Part shown: piece by piece, positions 14,094-17,907 of the stretch
Position numbering within the stretch: position 1 is the first letter of the stretch
Layout of the letters: each line of letters begins with the position of its first letter
DNA from: Pseudomonadota bacterium
Lineage (GTDB): Bacteria; Pseudomonadota; Gammaproteobacteria; Xanthomonadales; Xanthomonadaceae
DNA length: 17,907 nt
Reading direction: 5' to 3'
NCBI GenBank assembly: GCA_023430045.1
Contig: JAEZCF010000125.1
Coordinates: 1-17,907, forward strand
The notes under the pieces: generated by a model
Database searches by the model: none
What the model was told of the DNA's origin: nothing
The model's input: the letters and a program-made list of their open reading frames with translations, nothing else
Translations under genes and position numbers: made by a program

Positions 14094-17000
14094 TCAACTG
14101 GCCCATGGAGGGCTGTAGCGCACCTTCAGGGTACGGATCGCGGGGTCGGCGCGCAGTGCTTCCATCAGCCGTGAATCCACCCGCACGGCGCAGTCGCCCC
14201 CTACGTCCAGCATGCCGGCGACAGCACCGTCTTCGGCCTGCAGCAGCAGGTCGAGGCGCAATGGCGTGCGGCCGGGACGATGACGGTCGAGCAGCGCGTT
14301 GATGCGTTCCCACACCGGACGCTGGCGGCGCAGGTCCAGCCGCAGCGACAGGCGCGTGGCGTAATTCGCGCACACTTCGTCGAAATCCCAGCACTGGCGG
14401 ATGCGCAGCGCATAGCCGCCGTTGAACTCATCCTCGCGCAGGCCGCCCTTGACCACCAGGATGCGGTCCTTGGTCATCAGGTGGCCGAACTCGGCCATGG
14501 TGTCTGAGAAGGCGCTGCACTCCACGCGGCCGCGGCCGTCTTCCAGCTGGATGAAGATCTGGCTCTCGCCCTTGCGGCGTACGCCCACCACCTGGCCGGC
14601 CAGCACCGTCTGCACTTCCGGCCGCCAGCGCTTTTCGCCACCGCCGCCGCCACTGTTTGCAGTCCATATGTTCTCCACCGCGCCCAGGTCATTGCCGACC
14701 AGGTCGCGCACGTCCTCACGGTGTGGATCGAACGGATGACCGCTGAGATAGAAGCCGAGCGTGTCGCGCTCGCCGGACAGCCGCTGCAGCAGCGGCCATT
14801 CGTCGGTTTCCTGCAGTTCCAGGTGGATCGCCGGTGCTCCCGGGTCGGGACCGCCGAACAGCGAGTTCTGCCCGGAGGCGCGTTCGCGCGCCATCTGCTC
14901 GGTGGCCTTCACCACCTCTGGCAACTGCAGCATCAGCGAAGCACGGTTGCGCCCGAGCTCGTCCAGTGCGCCGCAATTGATCATCGCTTCCAGGGTGCGC
15001 CGGTTGAGCTTTGCCGAACCGATCCGCGTGCAGAAATCCAGCAGGTCCGTGTACTCGCCGACGCGAAGGCGCTCGTCCACCACGGCCTCGCATGCGCCCT
15101 GGCCCACGCCCTTGATCGCGCCCAGGCCATACTGGATGGTGTCCGGGGTGGCCGCCTCGAACATGAAGGCGGACTGGTTGACCTTCGGCGGCAGCACCGT
15201 CAATCCCAGGTTGCGTACCTCATCCAGGAAGCCGACCACCTTCTCGGTGTTGTCCATGTCCGAGGATAGCGTCGCCGCCATGAACTCGGCCGGATAATGG
15301 CGTTTCAGCCAGGCGGTCTGGTAGCTGACCAGCGCATACGCGGCGGCGTGCGACTTGTTGAAGCCGTAGCCGGCGAACTTCTCCATCAGGTCGAAGATCT
15401 CGTCGGCCTTGGGGCCATCCACGCCGCCCTGGGCCGCGCCTTCGCGGAAGATCTCGCGATGCTTGGCCATCTCGGCCGGTACCTTCTTGCCCATCGCGCG
15501 ACGCAGCAGGTCGGCGCCGCCCAGCGAGTAGCCGCCGACGATCTGCGCCATCTGCATGACCTGTTCCTGATACACCATGATGCCGTAGGTATCACGCAGG
15601 ATCGGCTCGGTACGCGGATCCGGATACTCCACGTCCTCGCGTCCGTGCTTGCGGTCCACGAATGACGGGATCAGGTCCATCGGGCCGGGACGGTACAGCG
15701 ACACCAGGGCGATCAGGTCTTCGAAGCGATCGGGCCTGGCGTCCTTCAGCAGGCGGCGCATGCCCGAGGATTCGAACTGGAACACCGCGCCGGTGTTGCC
15801 CGAGGCGAAGATGTCCTTGTAGGTCGGTGCGTCGTCGAGGGGAATCGCGGCGATGTCCACCGGCGGGATGCCGGCACGCTCATGTCGCTTGTTGATCGCC
15901 TTCACCGCCCAGTCGATGATGGTCAGCGTGCGCAGGCCGAGGAAGTCGAACTTCACCAGGCCGACTTCTTCCACGTCGTTCTTGTCGAACTGGGTGACCG
16001 GGTTGCGGCCCAGGCCGCCTTCGTCATGTTCGGCGAACAGCGGGCAGAACTCGGCCAGCGGTTCCGGTGCGATGACCACGCCACCGGCGTGCTTGCCGGC
16101 GTTGCGGGTAAGGTCCTCCAGCTGCCGCGCCAGGTCGATCAGGTCGCGGACATCGTCCTCGCTCTGGTAGCGCTGGATCAGCTCCGGCGAGGCCATCTCG
16201 CTGTCCTTGCCTTCGCCCATCGCATCCTTCAGCGAAATGCCGAGGATGTTCGGGATCAGCTTGGCCACGCCGTCCACCAGCCCGTACGGGAAGCCGAGCA
16301 CGCGGCCGGAATCGCGCACCACCGCCTTGGCGGCCATGGTGCCGTAGGTGATGATCTGGCTGACCCGCTCGCGGCCGTACTTGCGCGCCACGTAGTCGAT
16401 GACTTCGTCGCGGCGGTCCATGCAGAAGTCGATGTCGAAGTCGGGCATCGACACGCGTTCGGGGTTGAGGAAGCGCTCGAACAGCAGGTTGTACGGCAGC
16501 GGATCAAGGTCGGTGATCTGCAGTGCCCAGGCCACCAGCGAGCCGGCGCCCGAACCGCGCCCCGGTCCGATCGGAATGCCCTGGTTCTTGCCCCACTGGA
16601 TGAAGTCGGCCACGATCAGGAAGTAGCCGGGGAACCCCATCTTGATGATGGTGTCCAGCTCGAATTCCAGACGGTCGCTGTAATCCTGGGCAGTCATGCC
16701 GGCCGCCAGCGGATTCTTTTCCAGGCGCGCGGCCAGGCCCCTGCGTGCTTCGCTGCGGATCCAGCTGTCCAGCGTCTCGTCGTCCGGCACCGGGTAATTG
16801 GGCAGGAAGTAGGTGCCCAGCCGCATTTCGATGTTGCAGCGTTCGGCCAACGCCAGCGTGTTGTCGATGGCATCGGGGATGTCGGCGAACAGCGCGCACA
16901 TCTCCTCGGCCGACTTCAGGTACTGCTGGTCGCTGTAGTCGCGCGGGCGTTTGGGGTCGTCCAGCACGCGACCGGAGGCGATGCATACGCGCGCTTCGTG

Positions 17001-17672
17001 TGCGCTGAAATCGGTGGGTGACAGGAAGCGCACGTCGTTGCTGGCGATCACCGGCAGGCCGCGCTGGCCGGCAGCCATCAGCGCGAACTGGTTGAACGCT
17101 TCCTCGCCGTCGCGGCCGGTGCGGGTGAGTTCCAGGTGCAGGCCATCGCCGAACACGCGCTGCCAGTCGGCCAGCTGCTGCTCGGCCAGATCATGCTTTC
17201 CGGCGGCGGCCAGCCGGCCGGCGAGGCTCTCGCGCCCGCTGAGCGCGAACAGGTTATGGCAGCCGGCCTTCAGCCATTCCGGGCGCACGGCCACGCCGCC
17301 TTCCGGGCGATGGCCTTCCATCCAGGCACGGGTCAGCAGCCGTGACAGGCTCAGGTAGCCTTCGCGGTCGCGGCACAGCAGGGTCATCCGCCACGGGTCC
17401 TGGCCTTCCTCGGCGATCATCACGTCGGCGCCGGCGATCGGCTTGATGCCCACGCCTTCGGCGGCCTTGTAGAACTTGACCAGTGCGAACAGGTTGTTCA
17501 GGTCGGTGACTGCCAGGGCGGGCAGGCCCAGTTCGACAGAACGCGAGAGCAGGTTGGCCTGCTTGGCTTTCTTTGGATCGGCCTGGTCCGGCTTCGCCGG
17601 CACGCGGATGGTGGAATCCGCCAGCGAAAATTCGGTGTGGACGTGGAGATGTACGAAGCGGGAGTTGGACAT
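14094..17672 (-). CDS. dnaE: DNA polymerase III subunit alpha
   Basis: A complete 1192-residue replicative polymerase (E. coli: 1160). An N-terminal PHP domain begins FVHLHVHTEFSLADS (6-20); later metal-ligand positions look lost (TDLNNL at 56-61, NDVRFL at 212-217), so no proofreading by PHP is expected and DnaQ should supply it. The catalytic palm has GPGRGSGAGS at 369-378, PDFDIDF at 410-416 (Asp411, Asp413) and KFDFLGL at 574-580 (Asp576). The fingers and a helix-hairpin-helix (GLGAIKGVGQGA) follow. QNSLFG after ARERASG is a beta-clamp binding motif like QxxLF, and the OB-fold region lies near LAGQVVGVRRKGESQIFIQL. A charged insert (about 24-42) sits in the PHP domain. accA follows it, the usual order in this group; rnhB, expected upstream, would lie beyond the window. 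ATG 17672 begins the conserved N-terminus; its ribosome binding site is weak. Confidence 0.98.
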   Translation of the reverse strand: MSNSRFVHLHVHTEFSLADSTIRVPAKPDQADPKKAKQANLLSRSVELGLPALAVTDLNNLFALVKFYKAAEGVGIKPIAGADVMIAEEGQDPWRMTLLCRDREGYLSLSRLLTRAWMEGHRPEGGVAVRPEWLKAGCHNLFALSGRESLAGRLAAAGKHDLAEQQLADWQRVFGDGLHLELTRTGRDGEEAFNQFALMAAGQRGLPVIASNDVRFLSPTDFSAHEARVCIASGRVLDDPKRPRDYSDQQYLKSAEEMCALFADIPDAIDNTLALAERCNIEMRLGTYFLPNYPVPDDETLDSWIRSEARRGLAARLEKNPLAAGMTAQDYSDRLEFELDTIIKMGFPGYFLIVADFIQWGKNQGIPIGPGRGSGAGSLVAWALQITDLDPLPYNLLFERFLNPERVSMPDFDIDFCMDRRDEVIDYVARKYGRERVSQIITYGTMAAKAVVRDSGRVLGFPYGLVDGVAKLIPNILGISLKDAMGEGKDSEMASPELIQRYQSEDDVRDLIDLARQLEDLTRNAGKHAGGVVIAPEPLAEFCPLFAEHDEGGLGRNPVTQFDKNDVEEVGLVKFDFLGLRTLTIIDWAVKAINKRHERAGIPPVDIAAIPLDDAPTYKDIFASGNTGAVFQFESSGMRRLLKDARPDRFEDLIALVSLYRPGPMDLIPSFVDRKHGREDVEYPDPRTEPILRDTYGIMVYQEQVMQMAQIVGGYSLGGADLLRRAMGKKVPAEMAKHREIFREGAAQGGVDGPKADEIFDLMEKFAGYGFNKSHAAAYALVSYQTAWLKRHYPAEFMAATLSSDMDNTEKVVGFLDEVRNLGLTVLPPKVNQSAFMFEAATPDTIQYGLGAIKGVGQGACEAVVDERLRVGEYTDLLDFCTRIGSAKLNRRTLEAMINCGALDELGRNRASLMLQLPEVVKATEQMARERASGQNSLFGGPDPGAPAIHLELQETDEWPLLQRLSGERDTLGFYLSGHPFDPHREDVRDLVGNDLGAVENIWTANSGGGGGEKRWRPEVQTVLAGQVVGVRRKGESQIFIQLEDGRGRVECSAFSDTMAEFGHLMTKDRILVVKGGLREDEFNGGYALRIRQCWDFDEVCANYATRLSLRLDLRRQRPVWERINALLDRHRPGRTPLRLDLLLQAEDGAVAGMLDVGGDCAVRVDSRLMEALRADPAIRTLKVRYSPPWAS

Positions 17673-17755
17673 GCCGGACCAGGTTGGAGCGCGGGCGCCC
17701 CGGGTGCAGGCGTGAGGACGGCCGCCGGGGTCACAGAGCGCAGGAGTGCCTGCTC

Positions 17756-17784
17756 AGGGTAGCGGCGGGGGGCAGCGCGGACAA
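17756..17784 (-). promoter_or_regulatory. Predicted promoter of dnaE
   Basis: On the minus strand TTGTCC (17784-17779) and TACCCT (17761-17756) are separated by exactly 17 bases. They match four and three of six consensus bases, as is common in G+C-rich Xanthomonads (TAnnnT type -10). The transcript would start near 17749, giving a leader of about 77 bases. Pattern match only. Confidence 0.4.
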
Positions 17785-17825
17785 GGCTTGACGGCGGGTG
17801 GGTTGGGGCGCTGCGCGCGGCTCGA

Positions 17826-17867
17826 GGCAACGGCAACAACGACGGCAACGGCAACGGCAACGGCAAC
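17826..17867. repeat. GGCAAC hexanucleotide tandem array
   Basis: Six exact GGCAAC units and one altered unit (AACGAC at 17838-17843) lie head to tail over 42 bases, upstream of the predicted dnaE promoter. On the dnaE strand the unit reads GTTGCC. The array does not disturb any recognisable gene. It may vary in copy number by slippage. Confidence 0.85.
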
Positions 17868-17885
17868 AGCTGCAGGGCTGTGGGC

Positions 17886-17907
17886 CTGTCTCTTAAACAC
17901 AACTGAC
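17886..17907. other. Probable Tn5/Nextera adaptor remnant at the right edge
   Basis: The last 22 bases match, in 20 positions, the reverse complement of the Tn5 mosaic end plus the first adaptor bases used in transposase libraries (CTGTCTCTTATACACATCT followed by GAC). Both mismatches are T to A. The position at the extreme end of the sequence supports an untrimmed, error-bearing adaptor rather than genomic DNA. A natural IS50/Tn5 end is the alternative but no transposase sequence is present. Confidence 0.8.

Noticed and set aside
15882..17021. Plus-strand open frame of 379 codons inside dnaE
   Set aside because: Antisense shadow of the highly conserved DnaE catalytic region.
17794..17806. 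GGGTGGGTTGGGG as a G-quadruplex
   Set aside because: Only three close G-tracts are present; the next G-run lies about 25 bases away, making a stable four-tract structure unlikely.
17826..17867. Hexamer array as a CRISPR or origin iteron array
   Set aside because: The units are contiguous 6-mers with no spacers and no replication initiator or DnaA boxes nearby; it is a simple tandem repeat.
17886..17907. A true Tn5/IS50 end marking a transposon
   Set aside because: There is no transposase or resistance gene, the match is to the synthetic mosaic end plus adaptor bases, and it is at the extreme edge.

Overview
The window is G+C-rich gammaproteobacterial chromosome, most likely Stenotrophomonas (Xanthomonadaceae; S. 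maltophilia group). The reasons are dnaE followed directly by accA, many divergent or convergent housekeeping genes with short gaps, and several GTAG-headed palindromes of the SMAG type (the REP family of S. maltophilia), three of which share the core GCCGGGCAGAGCCCGGC. No tRNA, rRNA, CRISPR array, insertion sequence or phage gene was seen. No gene-free stretch is longer than about 240 bp.

Layout: (1) 3-1777, minus strand: a DUF72 protein followed by an EamA-type drug/metabolite exporter. (2) 1894-5359, plus strand: an exported class C beta-lactamase-like serine hydrolase and an ABC exporter with fused membrane and ATPase domains. (3) 5417-8722, minus strand: a cyclophilin-type peptidyl-prolyl isomerase with a signal peptide, a small acidic protein of unknown function, and a DUF885 lipoprotein peptidase; two of the gaps carry REP/hairpin elements. 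(4) 8873-10212, plus strand: a PadR-type regulator translationally coupled to a membrane protein with a HAAS-like N-terminus and a sensor-like membrane domain. (5) 10295-12345, minus strand: an intracellular polyhydroxyalkanoate depolymerase (Cys-Asp-His triad) and, upstream of it, a class I methyltransferase. (6) 12409-12864, plus strand: a HemJ/CopD-family membrane protein. (7) 13011-17672, minus strand: accA and dnaE, essential genes of fatty acid synthesis and replication. (8) 17673-17907: dnaE leader with a promoter-like pair, a GGCAAC hexamer array and, at the very end, 22 bases that look like a leftover Tn5/Nextera sequencing adaptor.

Most of this is ordinary core genome. The points most worth a second look are the PadR-membrane sensor pair with an operator-like inverted repeat, REP elements whose GTAG head supplies the stop codon of accA (and, as ATAG, of the ABC exporter), a strong hairpin in the leader of the serine hydrolase gene, and the apparent adaptor, which means the right edge should not be trusted as biological sequence. 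I did not find a convincing new defence, secretion or biosynthetic system.
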